From Bradyrhizobium monzae (GTDB lineage Bacteria > Pseudomonadota > Alphaproteobacteria > Rhizobiales > Xanthobacteraceae): a stretch of 64,000 nt of DNA. The position numbers and the translations under genes are program-made. The stretch covers positions 1 through 64,000 of the forward strand of contig NZ_JAIRDQ010000013.1 in NCBI RefSeq assembly GCF_021458635.1, in the 5' to 3' direction. Below the pieces are notes generated by a model. The model had not been told where the DNA came from. It saw only the letters and a list, made by a program, of their open reading frames with translations, and did no database searches. Below, in pieces: positions 15,563 through 24,575 of this stretch; position 1 is the first letter of the stretch; the number at the start of each line of letters is the position of its first letter.

Positions 15563-16825
15563 AGAATATCGCTCGGCTTCGTTGATTTTGCTGTGTTTTC
15601 GTTTGAGTTCGATCGCGTTCGTGAGGGTTTGTTCGCGTTGTTTCTGGTGCGAAACTGGTGCAGCTGAGTGTTGGGCTGCTCTGCTCTCACCACGTATGGA
15701 CTCGAGCTAGTCACGCTCCAACTTGCGTTCGACCCGTCGCGTCCTGCCACCATGCCGAGCGAAGAGAGTTTGCTCGGTGACGCTTCCCCCCCCCCCATCT
15801 GCGTGCCCAAAAACTATTTTCATCTGCGAGCAGAGAACGATCAGCGCAAGATCGTGGGTTTGTAGGCGGTCTATGATTCCAACCGGCAGATGAGAACCGC
15901 AGATTGATCCCTAGCACCACCGCGGATCCTGGACCTTAACCAAACCATCTGGGGTCTGCGATCCGTCTCGGCTATCCCATCGAAGATCGCCTGCATGCAA
16001 TAATGCCGTGAAGGGCATCAGAAGCGTCTCTAATTCACCGAGATGGCTGTAGTCGCGCTCCCATTCCTTCCCCGCAGCTGACGCAGCACCAGGTGCTGGA
16101 ATGCGATCCCTTCGTCCTGTCTTCCGAACGTGATCGGATCGCTCGCACAACGCACGTAGGGGCCAGCGATGCTGATATTCGCCGAGATGGTTGCGGTAAT
16201 CGTGGGGTCCGTTGTACAAGTCCTCAAGGCAGTTGACGTAGCGTTTCACCATCAGGTCGGCGAGCTTTCTGCCGACCCGCACCGCCGACGCCCGGCGAGC
16301 CGCGACAGATGATCGTGCTCACGACATGGGTCGCTCATCGGCAGCGCATGGAAGGCATTCAGCGGGCTACCGCTGTGAAGCCATTCTGTTGAAACGGCAG
16401 GGGTGCTCCTCGCATTGGGTCTTCATAGAAGCGAGCTCAGACGGCTAGAGCCAGAGTTATTAGGCTGGCGCTAGATCTGCCAAAAAAACGCCGTTGAGGC
16501 CAAAAACTGGCTTGTTTCTAAGGGTTTTGTGATATGAGTGTGTCGGGGAGGTGATGCAATTGGTTCGTGCGTAGTCGGTCCGCGGCCTATTTCGCTGTGG
16601 GAAAGCCAACGCTCAATCGCGAGGACGGCCACGAGACTTGGTGCTTTGCGACTTGAGATGTACGCTTTGCACAGCTTGATTCGAGGCTTCGAGGCTTTCC
16701 GAATGGCCACGCTGACGTGCGACCCATTACGTCGCCTCTCCGGCAAAATCCCTCCGATCGATCTCTATCCATTATTGGTCCAGCATCCACGCGGCAAGAA
16801 GTTTCGGTGCGTCAGTCAGTTTGTC
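15563..16825. other. Long region without a confident gene
   Basis: About 1.26 kb. A minus-strand 123-codon frame at 15911-16282 has partly protein-like composition (DYSHLGELETLLMPFTALLH) but no ribosome-binding site and an Arg-rich start. It may be a fragment of a larger lost gene. A run of ten C residues occurs near 15787. The promoter of the caspase-like operon should lie between about 16440 and 16820. GGGGAGGTG at 16545-16553 precedes an ATG opening only a six-codon frame (MQLVRA), which could be a leader peptide. Confidence 0.35.
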
Positions 16826-17974
16826 ATGATCATTTTTGAGAAGAACGTTTTCGAAGGCCGACGGCCGCTCCACGTCCTTATTGTCGTCGTTGGCGATGAC
16901 AAGGATGCCCCGCTTTTCAACGCTCAGGCGTTCTGTCAAAGCGTGGTCGATTTCTGGATCCGGCATGACGATGAAACACTCGCGCACGGAATGTCCCTCG
17001 GCACGATCGACCTGGTCGCCAGCGACAGCCGCGAACCTAACGGCGCGGTAACGGTTCGGGTCCCATCCGGCACCCACACCGTGGAAAATCCAAACTGGGC
17101 TAACGCTCGCCGCGCCATCCAGAACTGGTGCGCTCGGGTACAGAAGGATGGAGCGGGCATCATTCACTGGGTTGGTCACGGCTATGCCGAAGGCATGCAA
17201 GAGGGCGGAGGTGTTCAAATATTGTTCACCGACGACAAGCTGGAAAACCGAAGGGAGGGCATTAACTGGAATACTACGATCGTTGGAATTGACGAAAGAA
17301 CTCGGGGAAAGCCGGTGTTCTGCTTCGTCGACGGTTGTCGAGTCTCCCAACCCAGCGAGGGCTTGTATCAATCAGCCTTCGACGGCACCGTGTGGCCGGA
17401 AAGGAAACAGGCGGCCGTCGTTTACGGGGTCGCGCCTGGGAGTCCTGGCATCTGGGACGACATGCGCCATTTCGGCGATCGCGCGGCTGACCTCGATTTT
17501 TCGGGCGGCCCGGTCGCTACTAACGCATTTGTTAAATGTTTTGAAGGGCTTGGGGCGGATTATGTTCCAGGTCGAGGGCGGCACGACGTCAAAATGCACC
17601 GTATCGAAGAGGGTTCGAGAGCGTTAGTCTGTAGGTGGATGCACGCCATTGGCAGGCCGGTCGCCAACGGCGACGACAAGGATATGGTATTTGTGGATTA
17701 TGCGGGAAGGTTCGCCCCGATGATACACAGTTTGACGCCGCAGTCGGCGGTCGACGTCATGTCGCAAGGCGCGACCGCTTGTTCTTTGACTTCGATAGCG
17801 ACGGCGGTCCCGGCGCACGGCGTGATGGTGCCGAGCTCGCAGCCGTCCACGTTCGAATTCATCGTGCCGCGCGGTGACTTCAATGCTGACGTCCGCGACG
17901 GTAGCGGTAGCTATCGGAAGCCGCTTGGAGAGACCATCACGATCCCACATCAGCAGGTGACTGTCGCGCGATGA
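16826..17974 (+). CDS. Caspase-like (clan CD) cysteine protease, about 382 aa
   Basis: The frame is open from 16538, but its first 96 codons look non-coding. I use the ATG at 16826, with low certainty because no good ribosome-binding site is visible. The fold signature is clear. A beta strand HVLIVVVGDDKD is followed by the His box GAGIIHWVGHGYAEG (H118), then KPVFCFVDGCRVSQP with the putative nucleophile C171 at the end of a hydrophobic strand. The His-Gly and Asp-x-Cys spacing is as in caspase/CHAT peptidases. The C-terminal 100 residues are beta-rich and may be a separate domain. Its stop overlaps the next start as ATGA, so it is coupled to the S5-fusion gene. Bacterial caspase-like proteins frequently act in defence or cell death. 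Confidence 0.72.
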   Translation: MIIFEKNVFEGRRPLHVLIVVVGDDKDAPLFNAQAFCQSVVDFWIRHDDETLAHGMSLGTIDLVASDSREPNGAVTVRVPSGTHTVENPNWANARRAIQNWCARVQKDGAGIIHWVGHGYAEGMQEGGGVQILFTDDKLENRREGINWNTTIVGIDERTRGKPVFCFVDGCRVSQPSEGLYQSAFDGTVWPERKQAAVVYGVAPGSPGIWDDMRHFGDRAADLDFSGGPVATNAFVKCFEGLGADYVPGRGRHDVKMHRIEEGSRALVCRWMHAIGRPVANGDDKDMVFVDYAGRFAPMIHSLTPQSAVDVMSQGATACSLTSIATAVPAHGVMVPSSQPSTFEFIVPRGDFNADVRDGSGSYRKPLGETITIPHQQVTVAR

Positions 17975-19791
17975 AAACGATAGCCACATCCGAGTCTCTT
18001 CCTCCTCCTCCGCTTCTCTTCATCGAGACAGTCGGAAGCGACGGAGAAGCGCAAAAGCGTATCGTTCAAACGAGCGATGAGTTTCCTGCGTGGTTTTCAA
18101 TGGAAGCCCCTATCCGTGTCGTCGCTCCCAATGGCATGCGACGAGAGGGTAAGATTAGAAGCGACGTCTACAAGACAAGTTTTTACGAGGCTTGCAGGAG
18201 CGTAGTCGGTACAGATGCGGATTGGCTACCCGCACTTCCCGAGAACAAGAAGGCGTACGAGCCTAGCCACGACTATCGTGTCTGGATCGACGGGAAGCCA
18301 TCGGACCTGGAGCTCGGCCGGCTGGCGGGAAAATGCATCAAGTTCGAAATTCCCAACGGTCTGTCCGATCTATATTTCGAGGTTTCGAACGAAAAGGGAC
18401 CGAAGATCTTCGCTCCGATAGACGCGAACATCGTCGTCTATATCGACATCCTGAAGGGCAAGACGGGAGACTATCTATGTCCCCGGGTTCTGACTAACTT
18501 CACGTTTCCGGCAGCATTGTGGGCATTCCGGCGCATACGAATTTCGGATGCTGCTGAGGTCGCGGCTGTCGAGGTAGTGAGTCGATGCACGGAGAACGAA
18601 GATAGGATCGATTGGGTCGTTGCCGCCGGTCAAAGCATAATTCTCTATCCCGATCGAACTGAATCCAATCGTTCTAAGGTGGTCAAAGCTCTGATGAGAG
18701 CCTCGTCGAGAAGCCCCGACGCGGAGATCTGCCTTGCGCTGATCCAAATGATGAACACGGACAATCGGGAGCTGGCGTACTCGGCTGCCAAGCAGGCTGT
18801 GATAAATCTCGCGGCAACTCCACCCCGGTATGCGTGCACGATGGAAGTCTTGGACGCGAACATTGACGCTCTTGCCGACCTGTTCCGCGCGGACGGCAAG
18901 GCCGCGGAGGCACTTGCGGCGGCCCGTTCCATCATCACGCGTGTCCGAGCCAGCTTCGGGCGAGGAGACGTGAACGTATTTCGAGGGAACTCCCCGACCG
19001 AACCAGATAGCAAAGCGGTCGGTGGAAGCGGCTCAAAAAAAAAGCCTAACTTAATCGAAGATCATTTCGCTTCTCGCCAAACAGTTGCTGCAAGTCCGGA
19101 AAAAAGGCCTGAGAAGGAGCAAGCTGCCGCACGACTCGATGCAGGGCCGGCGGCCGTCCGCCCACAGTCCACCCCCGCTCCTGTGTCCAAGCAACGGGTG
19201 AACCCCGATCGGATTGACGGCACTCGCAAGCGCGAAAAGCGAGATCGTTTCGACGGGAGGAATGAGCCAGACGATGATTTCGTCGACAAGCTCGTTCACA
19301 TCAATCGAGTAGCGAAGGTCGTCAAAGGCGGCAAGCGATTTGGGTTTGCAGCGCTGGTCGTGATCGGTGATCAAAAAGGCCGGGTTGGCTTCGGCCACGG
19401 CAAGGCGCGTGAAGTTCCGGAAGCGATTCGGAAAGCCACAGCGGAGGCGAAAAGCAGCTTGACGCGCATACCGTTGCGCGAGGGTCGCACGTTGCATCAC
19501 GACATTGCCGGTCGTCACGGAGCCGGCAGAGTGTACCTGCGGTCGGCGCCCGCCGGTACGGGTATCATCGCCGGTGGACCGATGCGGGCCGTGTTCGAGA
19601 CGCTCGGCATCCAAGACGTTGTGGCAAAGTCGATAGGTTCGTCGAATCCCTACAACATGGTTCGGGCCACGTTCAACGCACTGAAACGTCAGGAGTCGCC
19701 GCGATCGGTGGCTGCGCGCCGAAATATCAAAGAGTCAGTCATTAGAGGCCGAATGCAAGATGGCCAAGACTGGCAGCAGGCGGCAGAGTAG
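17971..19791 (+). CDS. Fusion of an unknown N-terminal region to ribosomal protein S5, 606 aa
   Basis: Residues 1-240 are an unrecognised mixed alpha/beta region. Residues 240-330 are helical and may form HEAT-like repeats (ALIQMMNTDNRELAYSAAKQ). Residues 335-430 are a low-complexity Pro/Lys/Ala/Arg linker. Residues 434-590 form a complete small-subunit S5 protein: the N-terminal dsRBD-like fold (DKLVHINRVAKVVKGGKRFG, GDQKGRVGFGHGKAREVPEA) and the C-terminal domain (GTGIIAGGPMRAVFETLG, KSIGSSNPYNMVRATFNALK). It is close to the S5 of this bacterial group. S5 is normally a free protein of about 165-190 residues in the spc ribosomal operon, so this is a captured paralogue. The gene overlaps the caspase-like gene by four bases. 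The function is unknown, and ribosome docking or a decoy role is inferred. Confidence 0.86.
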   Translation: MKTIATSESLPPPPLLFIETVGSDGEAQKRIVQTSDEFPAWFSMEAPIRVVAPNGMRREGKIRSDVYKTSFYEACRSVVGTDADWLPALPENKKAYEPSHDYRVWIDGKPSDLELGRLAGKCIKFEIPNGLSDLYFEVSNEKGPKIFAPIDANIVVYIDILKGKTGDYLCPRVLTNFTFPAALWAFRRIRISDAAEVAAVEVVSRCTENEDRIDWVVAAGQSIILYPDRTESNRSKVVKALMRASSRSPDAEICLALIQMMNTDNRELAYSAAKQAVINLAATPPRYACTMEVLDANIDALADLFRADGKAAEALAAARSIITRVRASFGRGDVNVFRGNSPTEPDSKAVGGSGSKKKPNLIEDHFASRQTVAASPEKRPEKEQAAARLDAGPAAVRPQSTPAPVSKQRVNPDRIDGTRKREKRDRFDGRNEPDDDFVDKLVHINRVAKVVKGGKRFGFAALVVIGDQKGRVGFGHGKAREVPEAIRKATAEAKSSLTRIPLREGRTLHHDIAGRHGAGRVYLRSAPAGTGIIAGGPMRAVFETLGIQDVVAKSIGSSNPYNMVRATFNALKRQESPRSVAARRNIKESVIRGRMQDGQDWQQAAE

Positions 19792-19895
19792 CACTATCAC
19801 GCCTGACAAGGCGCGCAACGGATCCACCGTTCCCTTCGTACAGAAACGCTTGGTACCGTAGCGTCAACGCTTCATCTTCAGTTTGAGAGGGTGCC

Positions 19896-21215
19896 ATGAC
19901 CGAAGTTAGCGCTGCGGGACCATATCCTCTCCCGGACGTGACGATGCAAACCTGGATCGTGAGGTACGATCAGGATGGCAGCTGTTGTTCCCCCGAGACA
20001 CGCGAAGCCTGCATCGATGCCGTCGCGGCCTCCGGTGATCGCCCGGTCATCCTGTTCTCTCACGGGTGGAACAACGACTTCAACGACGCCACAGATCTCT
20101 ACCGCCGATTTCTCGTCGAGTTCGAAAAGGTCCAGCAGAAGCATCCGCTCAAGGGAGGTGAGCCTATGTTCATCGGCGTGACTTGGCCGAGCATATGGCT
20201 GCCGCTCGAGAAGGGTCCCAAGATGTCCGCGGACCCGACTGGAGCCTTCGATGGCGCCGCAAAATCGATCGCGGACACGATAACTGATCCGACCGATCGC
20301 GCACGATTTCACGGACTAATCGGATCGAGTTCGTTGAACTTGCAGGATGCGCGCGATCTTGCTCGGTTGCTTTCTGGGATCTTGCAGACCGGTAACGACG
20401 AGGGACCTCCCGTCGCCGCTGCCGACGAAGCGAACATGCTTGAAGCTTTCAAGGCAATCGAAGAGCTCGAGCCTGGAGAGGATTATGACGATATCGACCG
20501 GATCCGACGTGTCGATGGACCGGGAACCCGCCAGCCGCGTGAGGCCGCCGCTGCCGGGTACAGTCTGGATCCCAAGAACATACTCCGGCTGGCGTCCCTC
20601 TATCTCATGAAGGGGCGCGCGGGAACGGTGGGGTCCAAGGGCGTATCTTCTCTGGTCGCCGACATCCTCGGAAGGACCAAGGCGTCGTTGCATTTGGTGG
20701 GCCATTCGTTCGGATGCAAGGTGCTCCTGTCGGCCCTCGCCGAGAACAATCCTCCTCCCCGCAAGATCGGTTCGATCCTCCTGCTGCAACCTGCGATATC
20801 GCACCTCGCCTTCGCGGATACGATACCTGGACGCGACGGACCGGGGGCGTACCGCACCGCGTTCGCAATGGTCGAAAGACCGATTTTTTGCACCTATAGT
20901 GCTCACGATTTTCCCCTCCACGGCGTCTACCATCACGCCATGGCGAGGAGGAAGGATGTAGGGGAGATACGGAGCGCGGCTTCTAAAACTTCCGCCGGTG
21001 CGCCTCCCAACAACTACGCCGCACTCGGAGGTTACGGACCGCGCACCTCGGGAGAACAGCTCCTGGATCCTATTCCGAACGTGGGCGAACCGCACAACGT
21101 CGACGAAACAGCATTGATCGTCGGGCTCGACGGCTCAGCGGGACGGAGGATCGATGGGCACGGCGGCGTGGCCAACGTCTACACCGCCTGGGCACTGCGC
21201 GCGCAGATGACGTAA
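19896..21215 (+). CDS. Alpha/beta hydrolase, 439 aa
   Basis: The start has GAGAGGG six bases upstream. After a beta strand, VILFSHGWNNDFND (residues 51-64) carries the oxyanion-hole HG motif, and HLVGHSFGCKV places the nucleophile Ser271 in a GxSxG elbow. A long insertion (110-230, acidic and polar) sits between them, as in lipase-like or DUF900-type proteins. The Asp and His of the triad should lie in the last 150 residues, where FCTYSAHDFPLHGVYHHA is a good candidate. There is no signal peptide, so it is cytoplasmic. It is the third gene of the caspase/S5-fusion operon, 104 bases after the fusion gene. Confidence 0.8.
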   Translation: MTEVSAAGPYPLPDVTMQTWIVRYDQDGSCCSPETREACIDAVAASGDRPVILFSHGWNNDFNDATDLYRRFLVEFEKVQQKHPLKGGEPMFIGVTWPSIWLPLEKGPKMSADPTGAFDGAAKSIADTITDPTDRARFHGLIGSSSLNLQDARDLARLLSGILQTGNDEGPPVAAADEANMLEAFKAIEELEPGEDYDDIDRIRRVDGPGTRQPREAAAAGYSLDPKNILRLASLYLMKGRAGTVGSKGVSSLVADILGRTKASLHLVGHSFGCKVLLSALAENNPPPRKIGSILLLQPAISHLAFADTIPGRDGPGAYRTAFAMVERPIFCTYSAHDFPLHGVYHHAMARRKDVGEIRSAASKTSAGAPPNNYAALGGYGPRTSGEQLLDPIPNVGEPHNVDETALIVGLDGSAGRRIDGHGGVANVYTAWALRAQMT

Positions 21216-21244
21216 TGCTTGCTGCAGTGAACTAGTACCCGGAA

Positions 21245-22051
21245 TCATTGGTCCGCGAAACGGGCTTTGAGGCGTTTCTGGTGAACCTCAGACTTGGTCC
21301 AAACGAATGGCCTGGCGTCGGCATTGTAGGCCTCGATGAACGCATCGATGTGGGCTCTGAGTTGTTTGACCGAGGTGAAGGATTCGCCACTGAGAGACTT
21401 TCCCTGCAGGATCGAGAACCAGATTTCCACCTGGTTGAGCCAGTAGGCCCGGGTCGGCGTGAAGTGGAAGTGCACGTTCGGATGACGCCTGATCCAGCGG
21501 TCATTTTTGGGCTTGTGGGTATTGAGGTTGTCGAGCACGACATGGATCGCCGTGTTGGGGTGGTGGGCGACGATGTCATTCATGAAATCGAGGAATTCGA
21601 CGCGCCGCCGACGCATCTTGTGAGCGGCCGTCACCTTGCCGGTGGCGACCTCAAAAGCAGCAAACAATGTCGAGGTGCCCTTCCGCTTGTAGTCGTGGCT
21701 ATGACCGGTCAGCGCCCGGCCGTTGGGGAACTTCAGATAGCCCTGCGCACGCTCCAGCGCCTGGATCGAGGGCTTTTCATCGACACAGATGACAATCGCG
21801 TTCTCTGGCGGCGCCATGTAGAGCCCAACCACGTCAGCGGCCTTTGCAGCGAATTCCGGATCGTTGCTCTCGCACCACGACTTTCGTCCGACAAGATCGA
21901 TCTTCTGGGCGCGCAGGAAGCGCCAGACATACTGCACATCGACATCGCCGAGCGCCGCGGCCAGCAGCGGTCCAGACCAGCGGGCATAGCCCTGGGGCGG
22001 CGATTGATCCAACAGCCTCAGAATGCGCTTATCGGTCGCTGCCGTGTACTT
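21245..22051 (-). CDS. IS630 transposase, DDE catalytic part (frame B)
   Basis: This part begins after a -1 shift at CCAAAAG (about 22048-22055) and encodes the DDE domain. IVICVDEKPSIQALERAQG holds the first Asp, IHVVLDNLNTHKP the second, and FTPTRAYWLNQVEIWFSILQ the catalytic Glu with the usual P..WLNQVE context. The order and spacing are those of complete IS630 transposases, and the C terminus (KSEVHQKRLKARF) is intact. With frame A it should give a functional enzyme by programmed frameshifting. Confidence 0.86.
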   Translation of the reverse strand, partial: KYTAATDKRILRLLDQSPPQGYARWSGPLLAAALGDVDVQYVWRFLRAQKIDLVGRKSWCESNDPEFAAKAADVVGLYMAPPENAIVICVDEKPSIQALERAQGYLKFPNGRALTGHSHDYKRKGTSTLFAAFEVATGKVTAAHKMRRRRVEFLDFMNDIVAHHPNTAIHVVLDNLNTHKPKNDRWIRRHPNVHFHFTPTRAYWLNQVEIWFSILQGKSLSGESFTSVKQLRAHIDAFIEAYNADARPFVWTKSEVHQKRLKARFADQ

Positions 22052-22316
22052 TTGGCTCGGCGCCCCGATCGCCCGTCTCGTCGAGGCCGCCAAGCCGTCG
22101 CTCGGCGTAGCGCACTCGCCATTTCGAGGCCGTGCCGGTCGTGCAGCCGACCGCACGGCCAATCGCGCGCGTGGCCACACCGTCCGCTGCCATCAGCACG
22201 ATCCGCGCCCGTTGGCGCATCCGGTGTTCCGTCTTCGTCGAACGCGCCAAGCCTTCAAGCTCGGCGCGCTCCTCCTTCGTCAGGCTAATCGCTGTCGCTT
22301 CAGGGATGCTGCTCAT
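22029..22316 (-). CDS. IS630 transposase, DNA-binding part (frame A)
   Basis: The ATG at 22316 is preceded by AAGGG, and a GTG 15 bases upstream is an alternative. The first 95 residues contain the paired helix-turn-helix region (LTKEERAELEGLARSTKTEH; RARIVLMAADG; GRAVGCTTGTASKWRVRYAE), followed by GLDETGDRG. This is the normal N-terminal half of IS630 transposases. The frame stops ten codons after the shift site. Confidence 0.85.
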   Translation of the reverse strand: MSSIPEATAISLTKEERAELEGLARSTKTEHRMRQRARIVLMAADGVATRAIGRAVGCTTGTASKWRVRYAERRLGGLDETGDRGAEPKVHGSDR

Positions 22317-22401
22317 GCACCCTTGAATCACGACTCAACTTTCAGGAATAGTGGGTACTAGCGCGTCGACCATCGGCCAAGGCCGAAGAGGTAGGAGTGG
22401 C

Positions 22402-23820
22402 ATGACGGACTCGATCATTCGTCCGAAATTTGTTTCCGTGAATGCTTGGGACGGCACCAGAACGTTCCGATCACCGTTGCCGGCCGAGACACCATGGGAA
22501 GTCCAGCACCATTTCAAAGTGGCTTCGATCAAGACGCTCGCTGCGCCTCGGGCGGTGGAATACCGTGATTGGAGGCGTCCGGACGTCGGTTGGGGTTTGA
22601 TCCTACCTGAGAATACGACGCTGTCTCCGAAGGAGCGGTCGACGGCCGTCGATGCGCCTGCCGCGATCGGTCGACTGGTTGATAGCCGCAATGGGGCGGT
22701 CGTGCTGCGGTGGCGCCCGGAAGTGGAAGATTTCCTGCTGCGGTATTACGAGGGTGGCTACAGCCACGATCTATCAATCAAATCGCCGAATCACGGCATC
22801 GGACCAGATTGCATTCCGCATTACCTGCTCATCTACGCGCCGCCTCGCCAGATTCCCTGGTCGGTTCAGTACGCACTGAACATGTCGACGTACGTTGGTC
22901 GATTGGATCTAGAAGGGCGGGCGCTCGAAAATTACGTCGATGCGTTGATCGGCAATTGGGGCGGCCAACTTGCCGATGCACGTGCACCTCTCGTCTGGAG
23001 CGTGGACCACGGCGGTGCGGATATCACGAGGCTGATGGCGCGCGCCATCGGTGGAAAGGTCTGGGAAAAGTTCGAATCCGATCCAGAACTCTCCAAGCGA
23101 AAGTTTCTGTGTGACGACCGTGCTTCGGCGAAGGATCTTGTCGCATCCCTGGTGGAGCTGACGCCTGGCTTGGTTGTTACCACGAGTCATGGAATGACGG
23201 GGCCCCTCGGAAACGGCGCGCAGCTTTCCGCTCAGTTGGGCTGTCCAGTAGACTGCGACTATTCCGTTATTCAACCGGCCGATCTGATGGCTTGGAATCC
23301 CAATGGAGCCATTTGGTACGCCCATGCTTGTTGCTCCGCGGGATCAGACAGCGTGTCGCGTTACCAGGATTTATTCCCGGCCGGAACGGATATTGGCGAC
23401 CTGCTTCGCGGCATCGCCGCCGGTGCCGGCGCGATCGTCGCGCCTCTCGCGCGAGCGCTACTGGGAGCCGAAAAGCCGCTCGGCGCCTTCGTCGGTCACG
23501 TCGAACCGACCTTCGACTGGACTTTGCGAGACACGCTGAACGGACAGATTGTGACACGCCAACTCGTATCCGCACTCTACAACAGACTTTACCAGGACTA
23601 CGCGCGAAATCCGATCGGTTGGGTGCTCGATCAGGTATACAGAGAGGCGGGAGCCTATTTCGCTGATTGGTCGAACGGTGTCGCCAACGCCAAAGGCCAA
23701 CCGGCGTCACTTCAAGATCGGACGAGGTACTGCAAGCTGGTCGGGATGGACCGGCAAACCACTGTCATAATTGGAGATCCGACGGTTTCGCTCGCTCCCC
23801 TCAGCACAGCAACGAGCTAG
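22402..23820 (+). CDS. Caspase/gingipain-like cysteine protease candidate, 472 aa
   Basis: The ATG at 22402 follows TAGGAGTGGC, a good ribosome-binding site. The N-terminal 140 residues are unassigned. HYLLIYAPPRQIPWSVQYAL begins the peptidase-like part. LVVTTSHGMTGPLG (His263 in a hydrophobic strand followed by His-Gly) and GAIWYAHACCSAGSDS (Cys310/Cys311) give the His...Cys order of clan CD (caspase, C25, CHAT) enzymes, and GAGAIVAPLARALLG is consistent with that fold. It is separate in sequence from the first protease of the operon. No membrane or signal segment is present. The substrate is unknown. The IS630 element now separates it from its operon partners and may weaken its expression. 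Confidence 0.68.
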   Translation: MTDSIIRPKFVSVNAWDGTRTFRSPLPAETPWEVQHHFKVASIKTLAAPRAVEYRDWRRPDVGWGLILPENTTLSPKERSTAVDAPAAIGRLVDSRNGAVVLRWRPEVEDFLLRYYEGGYSHDLSIKSPNHGIGPDCIPHYLLIYAPPRQIPWSVQYALNMSTYVGRLDLEGRALENYVDALIGNWGGQLADARAPLVWSVDHGGADITRLMARAIGGKVWEKFESDPELSKRKFLCDDRASAKDLVASLVELTPGLVVTTSHGMTGPLGNGAQLSAQLGCPVDCDYSVIQPADLMAWNPNGAIWYAHACCSAGSDSVSRYQDLFPAGTDIGDLLRGIAAGAGAIVAPLARALLGAEKPLGAFVGHVEPTFDWTLRDTLNGQIVTRQLVSALYNRLYQDYARNPIGWVLDQVYREAGAYFADWSNGVANAKGQPASLQDRTRYCKLVGMDRQTTVIIGDPTVSLAPLSTATS

Positions 23821-23839
23821 AAGCTTTTTTGGCGCGACC

Positions 23840-24575
23840 GTTAGATGAACGTGTTGTGCAGATCGAGCGGCGCGAGGATGGGAGGAGCCGCTCGACATCG
23901 TTTCGGTTGTGCCGCCGGTCGCGGTACTGGAACGAAAGAGTCCCGGAGGCGTGCTGAATCCCTCGGAGGTCGAGCGGCTCATACCCTGATTATGGCCCTC
24001 GGAAGAGCTTTCGCTGTAGCTCTGCGAAACACGCTCAACCGTCGATGCGCCCAGCATGCGCGAGACGTAGTCGGCGGTGAAGAGATCGCTGACGGCAAAG
24101 AAGCGCTGAAACGTGTTGTTGACGAAGCTTTCCCAGCCGTCCTTGAATTCGCGCCGAAGCTAGGCTAGGTCCTGCACCGCAAAATGATATTTGATATCGA
24201 AGCCGCGCGCGACCGCGACCTCATTGAGCATGAAACTCGCCTCGCCCAGCGTGGGCAACTCATCGATCACGATATGCCGCCAGCGCTTGGCTTGAGGAAG
24301 CTTGGAATCAGACCGCGCGCGCTTGAGGGCATCGCCAAAAGCAGTCACCATGAGGCGCAACCAGGCGCGGTGCGTCATAAAGTATTCGGGCGGCAACACG
24401 ACCAAGTATTTGCGTCCGCTCAGCATCGCCGGGTTGGAAAGATCAAGGCCCGGCGCCCTTTCAGCACGGAAACCATAGGCGGGCTGTCGATCCACGCTCC
24501 ATCGCGCTCGATGCTGCTAAGAATGCCCGAGCGCTCCGACGTTTCTGCATGAGGGCACGCATCATGCCTGCTTCA
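23840..24575 (-). pseudogene. TraG/VirD4-type conjugative coupling protein remnant
   Basis: Several minus-strand frames together give the second half of a type IV coupling ATPase. They are SGILSSIERDGAWIDSPPMV near 24530, YLVVLPPEYFMTHRAWLRLM, IVIDELPTLGEASFMLNEVA (a Walker B-like DEL segment), then after a shift near 24160 FKDGWESFVNNTFQRFF and SRMLGASTVERVSQSYSESS. At least two frameshifts break it and the N-terminal membrane and Walker A parts are missing. Coupling proteins deliver DNA to a conjugation channel, so this is debris of an integrative conjugative element or plasmid. Confidence 0.68.

Larger units (their letters stand above)
21236..22358 (-). mobile_element. IS630-family insertion sequence, 1123 bp
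   Basis: The element lies between TA dinucleotides (21234-21235 and 22359-22360), the usual IS630 target duplication. Its ends begin GTACCC and finish GGGTAC. It carries two overlapping minus-strand transposase frames joined by a frameshift, and nothing else. It is inserted in the gap between the hydrolase gene and the second protease gene. Without it their spacing would be about 60 bases, so the two once formed part of one operon. Confidence 0.85.

Noticed and set aside
15787..15796. Run of ten C residues as a possible regulatory or phase-variable tract
   Set aside because: It lies in no supported gene or promoter, so nothing could be switched by it.
16538..16825. Upstream extension of the caspase-like frame
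   Set aside because: The 96 codons have no domain or bias like the rest, and the caspase fold starts right after the ATG at 16826. A far upstream start cannot be fully excluded.
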